NCBI RefSeq assembly: GCF_013366375.1
Contig: NZ_JABWMJ010000014.1
Span: 30,187 to 94,186, forward strand
Length of the DNA stretch: 64,000 nt
Direction: 5' to 3'
DNA from: Rhizobacter koreensis
Lineage (GTDB): Bacteria; Pseudomonadota; Gammaproteobacteria; Burkholderiales; Burkholderiaceae_C
Shown here: one piece after another, positions 32,591-42,137 of the stretch
Layout: every line of letters starts with the position of its first letter
Numbering within the stretch: the first letter of the stretch is position 1
Made by a program: the position numbers and the translations under genes
Notes under the pieces: model-generated
What the model was told of the DNA's origin: nothing
What the model saw: the letters and a program-made list of their open reading frames with translations, nothing else
Databases searched by the model: none

Positions 32591-33751
32591 TCAGAACGAA
32601 CGCGGCAGGCCGAGCACGTGCTCAGCCACATACGACAGGATCAGGTTGGTCGAGATCGGCGCCACCTGGTACAGCCGCGTCTCGCGGAACTTGCGTTCGA
32701 CGTCGTACTCGCAGGCGAAGCCGAAGCCGCCGTGCGTCTGGATCGCCACGTTGGCGGCCTCGAACGAGGCCTTGGCGGCCAGGTACTTGGCCATGTTGGC
32801 CTCGGCGCCGCAGGGCTGCTTGGCGTCGAACAGCTCGCAGGCGCGCCAGCGCATCAGGTCGGCAGCCTCTGTCTCGATATGGTTTCCCGCGATCGGGAAC
32901 TGGACGCCCTGGTTCTGGCCGATCGGGCGGTCGAAAACGCGGCGTTCGCGCGCGTAGGCGGCGCTGCGCGCGACAAACCAGCGCGCGTCCCCGATGCATT
33001 CGGCGGCAATCAGCGTGCGCTCGGCGTTGAGGCCGTCCAGGATGTACTTGAAACCCTTGCCTTCCTCGCCAATCAGGTTTTCGGTCGGGATCTCCAGGTT
33101 TTCGAAGAACAGTTCGTTGGTCTCGTGGTTGACCATGTTGCGGATGGGCCGCACGGTCAGGCCCTTCCCGATGGCCTGGTGCAGGTCGACGATAAAAATT
33201 GACATCCCTTCGGACTTGCGCTTCACGTCGGCCAGCGGCGTGGTGCGCGCGAGCAGGATCATCAGGTCGCTGTGCTGCACGCGGGAGATCCACACCTTCT
33301 GGCCGTTGACCACGTAGCGGTCGCCCTTGCGCAGCGCGGTGGTCTTCAGCTGGGTGGTGTCGGTGCCGGTGGTGGGCTCGGTGACGCCCATGCTCTGCAG
33401 GCGCAGCTTGCCGCTGGCGATGCCGGGCAGGTAGCGGCGCTTCTGCTCCAGCGAGCCGTGGCGCAGCAGCGTGCCCATGTTGTACATCTGGCCGTGGCAG
33501 GCGCCGGCATTGCCGCCGCAGCGGTTCACCTCCTCCATCACCACCGACGCTTCAGCCAGGCCCAGGCCGGCGCCGCCGTATTCCTCGGGGATCATCACCG
33601 CCAGCCAGCCGGCCTCGGTCAAGGCGTCGACGAATTCCTCGGGGTAGCCGCGCGCCTCGTCGACCTTGCGGAAGTACTCGTCGGGAAAGCGCTTGGACAG
33701 GTCTCTCAGCGCAGCACGGAGCTCCGGGTGACGTTCTGCAGTAGCAGTCAT
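32591..33751 (-). CDS. Acyl-CoA dehydrogenase with altered catalytic-Glu position
   Basis: This 386-aa flavoprotein has the usual three domains: an N-terminal helical part with AGWLAVMIPEEYGGAGLGL, a middle barrel with GVTEPTTGTDTTQLKTTA, and a C-terminal helical part with AIQTHGGFGFACEYDVERK. The C-terminus reads LYQVAPISTNLI rather than the common GTNE motif, so Asn stands where the catalytic Glu is normally found; the dehydrogenase at 56649 has INNE at the same place. It starts at ATG 33751 (TTG 33757 is an alternative) and is the first gene of the operon down to panC. A TetR-type operator lies 39 bp upstream. Electrons would go to the nearby ETF. Confidence 0.9.
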   Translation of the reverse strand: MTATAERHPELRAALRDLSKRFPDEYFRKVDEARGYPEEFVDALTEAGWLAVMIPEEYGGAGLGLAEASVVMEEVNRCGGNAGACHGQMYNMGTLLRHGSLEQKRRYLPGIASGKLRLQSMGVTEPTTGTDTTQLKTTALRKGDRYVVNGQKVWISRVQHSDLMILLARTTPLADVKRKSEGMSIFIVDLHQAIGKGLTVRPIRNMVNHETNELFFENLEIPTENLIGEEGKGFKYILDGLNAERTLIAAECIGDARWFVARSAAYARERRVFDRPIGQNQGVQFPIAGNHIETEAADLMRWRACELFDAKQPCGAEANMAKYLAAKASFEAANVAIQTHGGFGFACEYDVERKFRETRLYQVAPISTNLILSYVAEHVLGLPRSF

Positions 33752-33789
33752 GAACAAGGAATGACGAAGAGGAAGAAGCGTACTTTAAA

Positions 33790-33803
33790 CTAACGAACGT
33801 TAG
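33790..33803. promoter_or_regulatory. TetR-type operator inside the promoter of the minus operon
   Basis: CTAACGAACGTTAG is a 14-bp palindrome except for its two central bases. On the minus strand it sits between a TTGAGC -35 box and a TAAAGT -10 box with about 16 nt spacing, upstream of the acyl-CoA dehydrogenase gene. The same CTAAC-N4-GTTAG pattern occurs at 39655-39668 beside tetR. Repression by blocking polymerase binding is inferred. Confidence 0.7.
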
Positions 33804-33828
33804 CTCAAAACGGCGCGGGCCGGCCGAC

Positions 33829-35427
33829 TCATCCGGCGCGGTCGGCGTAGAGTTGCTGCAGTTGCTGGCGCAGCGGATGCTTCTGGATCTTGCCCGTGCT
33901 GGTCATCGGCAGCGCATCGACGAACACCACGGCCTTGGGCACCTCGAAGCCGCCAAGGTGCTTGCGGCAGTGCTGCAGCAACTCCTCCTCGGTGACCTCC
34001 GCGCCAGGGCGTCTGACCACAACCGCCGTCACTGCTTCGATCCAACGCGCATGCGGCAATCCGACCGCCGCGGCATTCGCCACCGCCGGATGTCGCAGCA
34101 GCACCGCCTCGACCTTGATCGACGACACGTTCTCCCCGCCGGTCTTGATCATGTCCTTCTTGCGGTCCTTGAACATGAGCTGACCGTCGACCCACATGCC
34201 GAGGTCGCCGGTGTGGTGCCAGCCGTGGGCGCGCGCCTCGGCGGTGGCCTCCGGGTTCTTGAAGTAGCCCTCCATCACGTTCGGGCCGCGGTGCACGATC
34301 TCGCCAACCTCTCCTTCGCCAAGCAAAGTTCCCGCGTCGTCCATGACGGCGGTGTCGTTGATCATCGCGCTGACGCCCCAGTACGAGCCGAAGCGCCGGA
34401 GTTGCTCATCCGGCCGGAACGCTACGGTCAGCGGGTACATCTCGGTCTGCCCGGTGCCCAGCATGTAGTTCGGACAGATCTCGGTGACCAACCGGCGCAA
34501 CAGGGTTTCGGGCATGGGCGCCATTGCATACATGCACATTCGCAGGCTAGACAGGTCGCGCCCCGGTCGTGACGGATGCTCGAGCAACGCCTGATGCATC
34601 AAAGGCAGGCCCATGAAGAAGGTCAACCGCTCCCGCTCGATGATCTCGAGCATCTGGCCAGGGTCGAAGCTCTTGGTGACGATCACCGTACCGCCGGCAG
34701 CCAGCAGCCCGCAGACCAGCGTGTGCTGTGCGCAATGGAACAGCGGCAGAGTCGCGTTGCAGATCGCGTCGCGCCACAGACCGAACTCGATGGCATTGTT
34801 CATCGCCGCCATCACCACCGCGAGGTGGCTTTGCATGACGCCCTTCGGCCGCCCCGTGGTCCCACTCGTGTACATGATCTGCGCCACGTCGCGGTCGTGG
34901 ACCTCGACCTCCTGCTCCACGGCCGGCTGCCGCGAAAGTGCCTGAGCGAACGCGCCGAAGCTGGCCTGGGCCGGCCCTTCAAGCACCCATCCGCGCCCGG
35001 GCGTGGCGGCGAACAGCTTTGCCAACCCGGGACGGGTGATGAGCGCCGCGTCGACCAGGACGAAACGCGACTCCGAATGCTCGAGGATGTACCGAACGTC
35101 GTCGTCGCCCAGACCGACGTTGATGGGCACCCACACCATCCCTGCCCGATGGATACCAAACATCGCGGTGAGGAACTGCAGCGAATTGCCGCATAGCGTG
35201 GCGACCCGGTCGCCGGGTTGCAGTCCGCCAGCCAGGAGCGCGTTCGCACAGCGGGTCACCTGGTCATTGAAGTCCCCATAGCAAAGCCGCTCATCCTCTA
35301 GGACGAACGCCGTCTTGGCTCTGTCACGGGCCGCACAGCGGCGTAGGAAGTCCCCGATGGTGACGCGAGCGATTTGCCCGGGGCCTGGAACTCCCGCAGT
35401 GACCGTGGAAGCGTTCGATTTGGACAA
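33829..35427 (-). CDS. AMP-forming acyl-CoA ligase
   Basis: This 532-aa adenylate-forming enzyme activates a carboxylic acid as acyl-AMP and then the CoA thioester. Core motifs are YTSGTTGRPKGV (P-loop), GTGQTEMYP, HTGDLGMW and KDMIKTGGENVSS, with the C-terminal Lys in STGKIQKHPLR. It starts at TTG 35427, supported by GGAGA 7 nt upstream; no better ATG is near. It ends about 25 bp before the operator at 33790-33803 and may be co-transcribed with the etf genes upstream. The substrate is not visible; the family covers medium-chain, cyclic and aromatic acids. Confidence 0.9.
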   Translation of the reverse strand: MSKSNASTVTAGVPGPGQIARVTIGDFLRRCAARDRAKTAFVLEDERLCYGDFNDQVTRCANALLAGGLQPGDRVATLCGNSLQFLTAMFGIHRAGMVWVPINVGLGDDDVRYILEHSESRFVLVDAALITRPGLAKLFAATPGRGWVLEGPAQASFGAFAQALSRQPAVEQEVEVHDRDVAQIMYTSGTTGRPKGVMQSHLAVVMAAMNNAIEFGLWRDAICNATLPLFHCAQHTLVCGLLAAGGTVIVTKSFDPGQMLEIIERERLTFFMGLPLMHQALLEHPSRPGRDLSSLRMCMYAMAPMPETLLRRLVTEICPNYMLGTGQTEMYPLTVAFRPDEQLRRFGSYWGVSAMINDTAVMDDAGTLLGEGEVGEIVHRGPNVMEGYFKNPEATAEARAHGWHHTGDLGMWVDGQLMFKDRKKDMIKTGGENVSSIKVEAVLLRHPAVANAAAVGLPHARWIEAVTAVVVRRPGAEVTEEELLQHCRKHLGGFEVPKAVVFVDALPMTSTGKIQKHPLRQQLQQLYADRAG

Positions 35428-35503
35428 GGTTTGTCTCCGGACGAGAGGAGAGAGCTGAAAGGTCCCGAAGCGCTCCGGCCCTCGCCTACGGCCTGCAGGC
35501 CGT

Positions 35504-36445
35504 TCAGACCGCGCCGGTCAACTCCGGCACCACAGCGAACAGATCGGCCACCAGCCCATAGTCGGCCACCTGGAAGATCGGCGCATCGGGATCCTTGTTG
35601 ATGGCAACGATGACCTTGCTGTCCTTCATGCCTGCCAAGTGCTGGATCGCGCCCGAAATGCCCACGGCCACGTAGAGTTGCGGCGCCACGATCTTGCCCG
35701 TCTGGCCCACCTGGTAGTCGTTCGGAGCATAGCCCGCATCCACAGCGGCACGAGAGGCGCCCAGCGCCGCGCCAAGCTTGTCGGCCATCGGCTCAAGAAC
35801 CTCGCGAAATTTCTCGGCAGAGCCCAGACCCCGTCCGCCCGAGACGATGATCGAAGCGGCCGTCAGCTCCGGGCGCTCGAGCTTGACGACCTCTCGACCC
35901 AGCAGTTCGCAAAGGCCCAGGTCGGCGCCCGCCGAGGTGGCCTGCACGGTGGCGCCGCCGCCTGTCGTCGCGGCCGGATCGAACGCGGTGGTACGGACGC
36001 TCAGCACCTTCACCTTGTCGGAGGACTTCACGCGCGCCACCGCATTGCCGGCGTAGAACGGCCGCACGAAGGTATCTGGCGTCTCGATCGCGACGACGTC
36101 GGAGATCTGCGAACTGTCCAGCAGCGCTGCCGCGCGCGGCAGCACGTTCTTGCCGAACGGCGTGGCCGGCGCAAGCACGTGGGTGCAGGCCGAATCACCC
36201 TGCACGCAGGCCACGACCACGGCGGCCAGGTTCTCGGCCGACTGCGACGACAGGTGGGCCGCATCGGCCACCAGAACCTTGGCAACACCGGCCACCGCGG
36301 CTGCGGACGAGGCCGCGCCTGCGCAGTCGCTGCCGGCCACCAGCACATGGATGTCGCCGCCGATCTTCGCGGCCGCAGCGACGGTGTTGAGGGTCGACGG
36401 CTTGAGCGCGGCGCCGTCGTGTTCCGCAATGATCAGAATCGTCAT
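35504..36445 (-). CDS. etfA: Electron transfer flavoprotein alpha subunit
   Basis: This 313-aa subunit has the C-terminal FAD-binding signature YVAVGISGAIQHLAGMKDSK and INKDPDAPIFQVADYGLV. ETF accepts electrons from acyl-CoA dehydrogenases and passes them to ETF-ubiquinone oxidoreductase. It lies 1 bp after etfB. With at least five acyl-CoA dehydrogenase-type genes in the window, a dedicated ETF copy makes sense. Confidence 0.96.
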   Translation of the reverse strand: MTILIIAEHDGAALKPSTLNTVAAAAKIGGDIHVLVAGSDCAGAASSAAAVAGVAKVLVADAAHLSSQSAENLAAVVVACVQGDSACTHVLAPATPFGKNVLPRAAALLDSSQISDVVAIETPDTFVRPFYAGNAVARVKSSDKVKVLSVRTTAFDPAATTGGGATVQATSAGADLGLCELLGREVVKLERPELTAASIIVSGGRGLGSAEKFREVLEPMADKLGAALGASRAAVDAGYAPNDYQVGQTGKIVAPQLYVAVGISGAIQHLAGMKDSKVIVAINKDPDAPIFQVADYGLVADLFAVVPELTGAV

Positions 36446-36446
36446 G

Positions 36447-37196
36447 TCACAGCACCTTCGCTTCTTCCTTGAGCCGTTTGACGAGGTCCGCCACGTCGGC
36501 CACCTTGATACCCGCCTTGCGCGCGGCGGGTTCTTCCACGCGCAGCGTGGTTGTGCGCGGCGCGAGGTCGACGCCCAGATCGGCCGCCTTCAGCAGCTCG
36601 AGCGGCTTCTTCTTCGCCTTCATGATGTTGGGCAGCGTGATGAAGCGGGGCTCGTTGAGGCGCAGGTCGGTCGTCACGGCGACGGGCAGCTTGAGCTTCA
36701 GGTTCTCCAGGCCGCCGTCGATTTCGCGCGTCACCAGCGCGTAGTCGCCCTCGATCTTGACCTTCGACGCAAAGGTGGCCTGGCCCCAACCCATCAGTCC
36801 GGCGAACATCTGCCCTGCCTGCCCGGCATCGTCGTCGATCGCCTGCTTGCCGAAGATCGCCAGTTGGACGCCCTCCTTCTCGGCGACGTGCTTCACCAGC
36901 TTGGCCACCGCCAGCGGCTCCAGCACCGCCTCGCTCTCGACCAGCACGCCACGGTCTGCGCCGATCGCCATCGCGGTGCGCAGCGTCTCCTGACATCCTG
37001 CCGGGCCGCACGATACGGCGATGACCTCGCTGGCCACCCCGGCTTCCTTCAGACGCACCGCCTCTTCACAGGCGATCTCGTCAAAGGGGTTCATTGACAA
37101 CTTCTGGTTGGCGAGGTCGACCCCCGAACCATCGGACTTCACTCGGGCCTTGACGTTGTAGTCCAGAACCCGTTTCACGGCGACGAGAATCTTCAC
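36447..37196 (-). CDS. etfB: Electron transfer flavoprotein beta subunit
   Basis: This 249-aa subunit begins KILVAVKRVLDYNVKARV and contains NPFDEIACEEAVRLKEAG and LKLPVAVTTDLRLNEPRFITLPNIMKAKKKPL (given here only as a family hallmark in parts), the AMP-binding and recognition-loop regions. It starts at GTG 37196. It forms a two-gene unit with etfA and lies about 100 bp downstream of an acyl-CoA ligase gene on the same strand. Confidence 0.95.
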   Translation of the reverse strand: MKILVAVKRVLDYNVKARVKSDGSGVDLANQKLSMNPFDEIACEEAVRLKEAGVASEVIAVSCGPAGCQETLRTAMAIGADRGVLVESEAVLEPLAVAKLVKHVAEKEGVQLAIFGKQAIDDDAGQAGQMFAGLMGWGQATFASKVKIEGDYALVTREIDGGLENLKLKLPVAVTTDLRLNEPRFITLPNIMKAKKKPLELLKAADLGVDLAPRTTTLRVEEPAARKAGIKVADVADLVKRLKEEAKVL

Positions 37197-37298
37197 TTCA
37201 AGAGCACTCCTATCGTTGAACGCAAGTGGCGAACCAGAATGAACGCGGCAGGCAGACCTACACGGTCCCGGCTGCCGCAGGGTGATGCCGAAAGACCG

Positions 37299-38920
<1,622 letters not shown>

Positions 38921-38924
<4 letters not shown>

Positions 38925-39637
38925 CGAAACTCCTCCGCAGATGGAAGCTGTGGTGTGATGGAACTCGCCGCCCGCCCCGAAGGATCGGCGACAACGTCGG
39001 AATGACCGGCGGCGCACGCGCAGTGGGCGACACCCGGTCTTGATCCACGGCCCAATTGCGCGTGCACTTCGGGCATCAGGATGGCGAACATGCGCGTCGA
39101 CAACGCGTCGACACTCAGGCGGCTGCTCGCCCGATACCACTGCCCGGCCCAGTTCAGGGCCCCGAGCACAGTCTGCCGCACGAGGACCACATCGGAGTCG
39201 ACCCAACCATTCGCAGCGGCGGCACCGATGGCCTGGTCCCAGAGATCCTCGTAGCGATTCCGCCAGGCCATCACACGCCGCACCGCCGGCTCGGAGAGGC
39301 TCCGCCATTCGTACACCAACACCATCAGCGCGTCCAGGTTGGCCCCGAGCAGCGCGGTCAGATGGCGGCGCACCATGGCCGCCAGCTGCTCCGGCAACCT
39401 GCGCTCGCTGGCCAAGCCCTCCTGCACCGACGCATGCACGTCGCGGATGCCCTCCTCCATCACCGCCACGAGGAGCTCTTCCTTCGTCGCGAAGTGATAG
39501 AAGAGCGAGCCCGACTTGATGCCCAGTTCGGCCGCAATCTGGCGCACCGAGGTGCGCTCGAATCCCTGCCGCCTGAACAGCCCGGCAGCAGCCCTCAAGA
39601 TTTCCTGCCGTCGATGGCTATCCACCTGTTGCGTCAT
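38921..39637 (-). CDS. TetR-family repressor of acyl-CoA catabolism
   Basis: This 238-aa regulator has an N-terminal HTH (about 8-55; EILRAAAGLFRRQGFERTSVRQI and GSLFYHFATKEELL) and a helical ligand domain (about 65-195), with a Pro/Ser-rich C-terminal tail. In betaproteobacteria TetR proteins of this kind (FadP/LiuQ type, from memory) repress fatty or branched-chain acid degradation and are released by acyl-CoA esters. Its promoter overlaps a CTAAC-N4-GTTAG site, and its product should control both the minus and plus runs. The start ATG 39637 lies almost at the predicted transcript start, so the mRNA may be leaderless. Confidence 0.9.
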
Positions 39638-39644
39638 GGCTTAC

Positions 39645-39673
39645 ACTATAACAGCTAACAAGCGTTAGGTCGA
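39645..39673 (-). promoter_or_regulatory. tetR promoter with embedded operator
   Basis: On the minus strand, -35 TCGACC (39673-39668) and -10 TATAGT (39650-39645) are spaced by 17 nt. The palindrome CTAACAAGCGTTAG (39655-39668) fills the spacer. It lies between divergent tetR and the first gene of the plus-strand run, so one bound repressor could shut both. It matches the site at 33790-33803 in both half-sites. Confidence 0.7.
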
Positions 39674-39704
39674 ATATTCGAGCCCATCGAGCCATTCAAG
39701 ATCC

Positions 39705-40841
39705 ATGCTTCAACGTCCCCTGTTCACCGCCGAGCACGACCTCTTCCGCGAGCAGGTCCGGCGCTTCATCGAGCGCGAGGTCGTTCCCCACCACGCGCGT
39801 TGGGAGGCCGAAGGCATCGTGCCGCGCTCCGTCTGGCGCGCTGCCGGCGAGGCCGGGCTCCTCTGCCCGGCCATTCCCGAGGCGTACGGCGGCGGCGGTG
39901 GCAGCCGGCTGCACAGCGCGGTGCTCATCGAGGAGGTGGCGCGTGCCGGCGCCAGCGGCATCGGCTTCGGGCTGCACTCCGACATCGTGGCGCCCTACAT
40001 CCTGGCCTACGGCAGCGAAGAGCAGAAACGCCGCTGGCTGCCGCCGATGGCGCGCGGCGAGGTCATCGGCGCCATCGCGATGACGGAGCCCGGCGCCGGC
40101 AGCGACCTGCAGGCCGTGCGCGCCACCGCCTTGCGCGACGGTGAGGAACTGGTGATCAACGGCCAGAAGACCTTCATCACCAACGGCCAGAATGCCGACC
40201 TGGTGATCGTGGTCGCCAAGACCGATCCGTCCGCTGGCGCCAAGGGCACCTCGCTGGTGCTGGTGGAGACCGACCGCGCCGGCTTCAAGCGCGGCCGCAA
40301 CCTCGAGAAGATCGGCATGAAGGCACAGGACACGTCGGAGCTGTTCTTCGACGGCGTGCGCGTGCCCGCCTCCAACATCCTCGGCGGCGAAGGCAAGGGC
40401 TTCATCTTGCTGATGCAGGAATTGGCCTGGGAGCGCATGCAGATCGCCATCGGTGCGGTCGCCGGAGCCGAGGCCGCGCTGCAGTGGACGCTGGACTACA
40501 CCAAGGAACGTAAGGCATTCGGCCAGCGCGTCATCGATTTCCAGCACAACCGCTTCCGGTTGGCCGAGTGGAAGACGCAGACCCAGGTGATGCGCGTCTT
40601 CGTCGACCGGCTGATGGACGAACTGCTACGCGGACAACTCGACGCCGCGACTGCGGCCATGGCCAAGTACTGGACCACCGACCTGCACTGCCGGCTGCTT
40701 GACGACTGCCTGCAGATGTTCGGCGGCTTCGGCTACATGTGGGAGTACCCGATCGCGCGCGCCTATGCCGACGCGCGCGTCTCCCGTATCTACGGTGGCA
40801 CGAACGAGATCATGAAGGAGATCGTCAGCCGCACGCTCTGA
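39705..40841 (+). CDS. Acyl-CoA dehydrogenase
   Basis: This 378-aa enzyme has a complete catalytic layout: AIAMTEPGAGSDLQAVRATA for FAD and substrate binding, MFGGFGYMWEYPIARAYADA, and the C-terminal GGTNEIMKE with catalytic E368. It introduces the alpha-beta double bond in an acyl-CoA and passes electrons to ETF. It is the first gene of the long plus-strand run and starts 36 bp from the tetR operator. The order with thiolase and FadB-type genes that follow is a beta-oxidation set. Confidence 0.94.
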   Translation: MLQRPLFTAEHDLFREQVRRFIEREVVPHHARWEAEGIVPRSVWRAAGEAGLLCPAIPEAYGGGGGSRLHSAVLIEEVARAGASGIGFGLHSDIVAPYILAYGSEEQKRRWLPPMARGEVIGAIAMTEPGAGSDLQAVRATALRDGEELVINGQKTFITNGQNADLVIVVAKTDPSAGAKGTSLVLVETDRAGFKRGRNLEKIGMKAQDTSELFFDGVRVPASNILGGEGKGFILLMQELAWERMQIAIGAVAGAEAALQWTLDYTKERKAFGQRVIDFQHNRFRLAEWKTQTQVMRVFVDRLMDELLRGQLDAATAAMAKYWTTDLHCRLLDDCLQMFGGFGYMWEYPIARAYADARVSRIYGGTNEIMKEIVSRTL

Positions 40842-40903
40842 CGCGTAACGAGGACGAACCGCCTCCGAACCGCCATCCACTATTCACCCCTTTCGATCAG
40901 CCA

Positions 40904-42112
40904 ATGACCGACGCTTTCATCTACGATGCCGTGCGTACGCCCCGCGGCAAGGGTCGCGCCTCGGGCGCCCTGCACGGCACCACGCCGATCCATCTGGCCG
41001 TCACCGCGCTGCAGGCGCTGCGCGACCGCAACCGGCTCGACACTGCACAGGTCGACGACGTGATCCTCGGCTGCGTCGAGCCGGTGGGCGAGCAAGGCGC
41101 CAACATCGCCCGCGTGGCGGCGCTGGTGGCCGGCTACGACCAGTCCGCGCCAGGCGTGCAGATCAACCGCTACTGCGCTTCGGGACTCGAGGCCTGCAAC
41201 ATGGCCACGGCCAAGGTGATGTCAGGCCAGTCGCCGCTGGCCGTCGGCGGCGGGGTCGAGAGCATGAGCCGCGTGCCCATGGGCACCGGCGGCGGCGCCT
41301 GGCCGGCCGACCCGGCCGTGGCCCTGCCCACCTTTTTCGTGCCGCAGGGCATCTCGGCCGACCTGATCGCCACGCTGTACGGGTACTCGCGGGCCGATGT
41401 CGATGCCTATGCCCTGGAAAGCCAGCGGCGCGCCGCGGTCGCATGGCAAGAAGGCCGCTTCGCGAAGTCGATCATGCCGGTGCGCGACGTCAATGGCTTG
41501 GTCGTGCTCGACCGCGACGAGCACATGCGCCCCGAAACCACGATCGAATCGCTGGCCAAGCTCGAGCCCGCGTTCAAGCTCCAGGGCGAGCGCGCCGGTT
41601 TCGACGCGGTGGCGCAGCAGCGCTACCCGCAGCTCGAGCGCATCGAGCATGTGCACCACGCCGGCAACTCCTCAGGCATCGTCGACGGTGCGGCCGCGGT
41701 GCTGATCGGCAGCGCCGAGGCCGGCCAGCGCCTGGGCCTGAAACCGCGAGCGCGCATCCGGTCGTTCGCCTCAGTCGGCAGCGAGCCGACCATCATGCTC
41801 ACCGGACCGTCGTTCTCGGCCGAGAAGGCGCTCAAGCTGGCCGGCATGTCCTGCGCCGATATCGACCTGTTCGAACTCAACGAGGCCTTCGCCTCGGTGG
41901 TACTGCGCTTCATGGAGGTGATGGACGTGCCGCACGAGCGCATGAACGTCAACGGCGGCGCCATCGCGATGGGACATCCGCTGGGCGCCACCGGCGCCAT
42001 GATCCTCGGCACCCTGCTCGACGAACTCGAGCGCCGCAACCTCTCCACCGGTCTGGCCACGCTGTGCGTTGGCGCGGGCATGGGCACTGCCACCATCATC
42101 GAGCGCGTGTGA
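40904..42112 (+). CDS. Acetyl-CoA C-acyltransferase (thiolase)
   Basis: This 402-aa thiolase has the nucleophile C91 (NRYCASGLEACNMA), the C-terminal GGAIAMGHPLGATGAMI with active His, and the second Cys in LCVGAGMGTATII. It cleaves 3-oxoacyl-CoA with CoA to release acetyl-CoA. I chose ATG 40904 from homology of the N-terminus (DAFIYDAVRTPRGKGRASG). It lies 62 bp after the dehydrogenase and 25 bp before the FadB-type gene. Confidence 0.95.
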   Translation: MTDAFIYDAVRTPRGKGRASGALHGTTPIHLAVTALQALRDRNRLDTAQVDDVILGCVEPVGEQGANIARVAALVAGYDQSAPGVQINRYCASGLEACNMATAKVMSGQSPLAVGGGVESMSRVPMGTGGGAWPADPAVALPTFFVPQGISADLIATLYGYSRADVDAYALESQRRAAVAWQEGRFAKSIMPVRDVNGLVVLDRDEHMRPETTIESLAKLEPAFKLQGERAGFDAVAQQRYPQLERIEHVHHAGNSSGIVDGAAAVLIGSAEAGQRLGLKPRARIRSFASVGSEPTIMLTGPSFSAEKALKLAGMSCADIDLFELNEAFASVVLRFMEVMDVPHERMNVNGGAIAMGHPLGATGAMILGTLLDELERRNLSTGLATLCVGAGMGTATIIERV

Positions 42113-42137
42113 ACCGCGCCGATCAGGAATCCCCACC

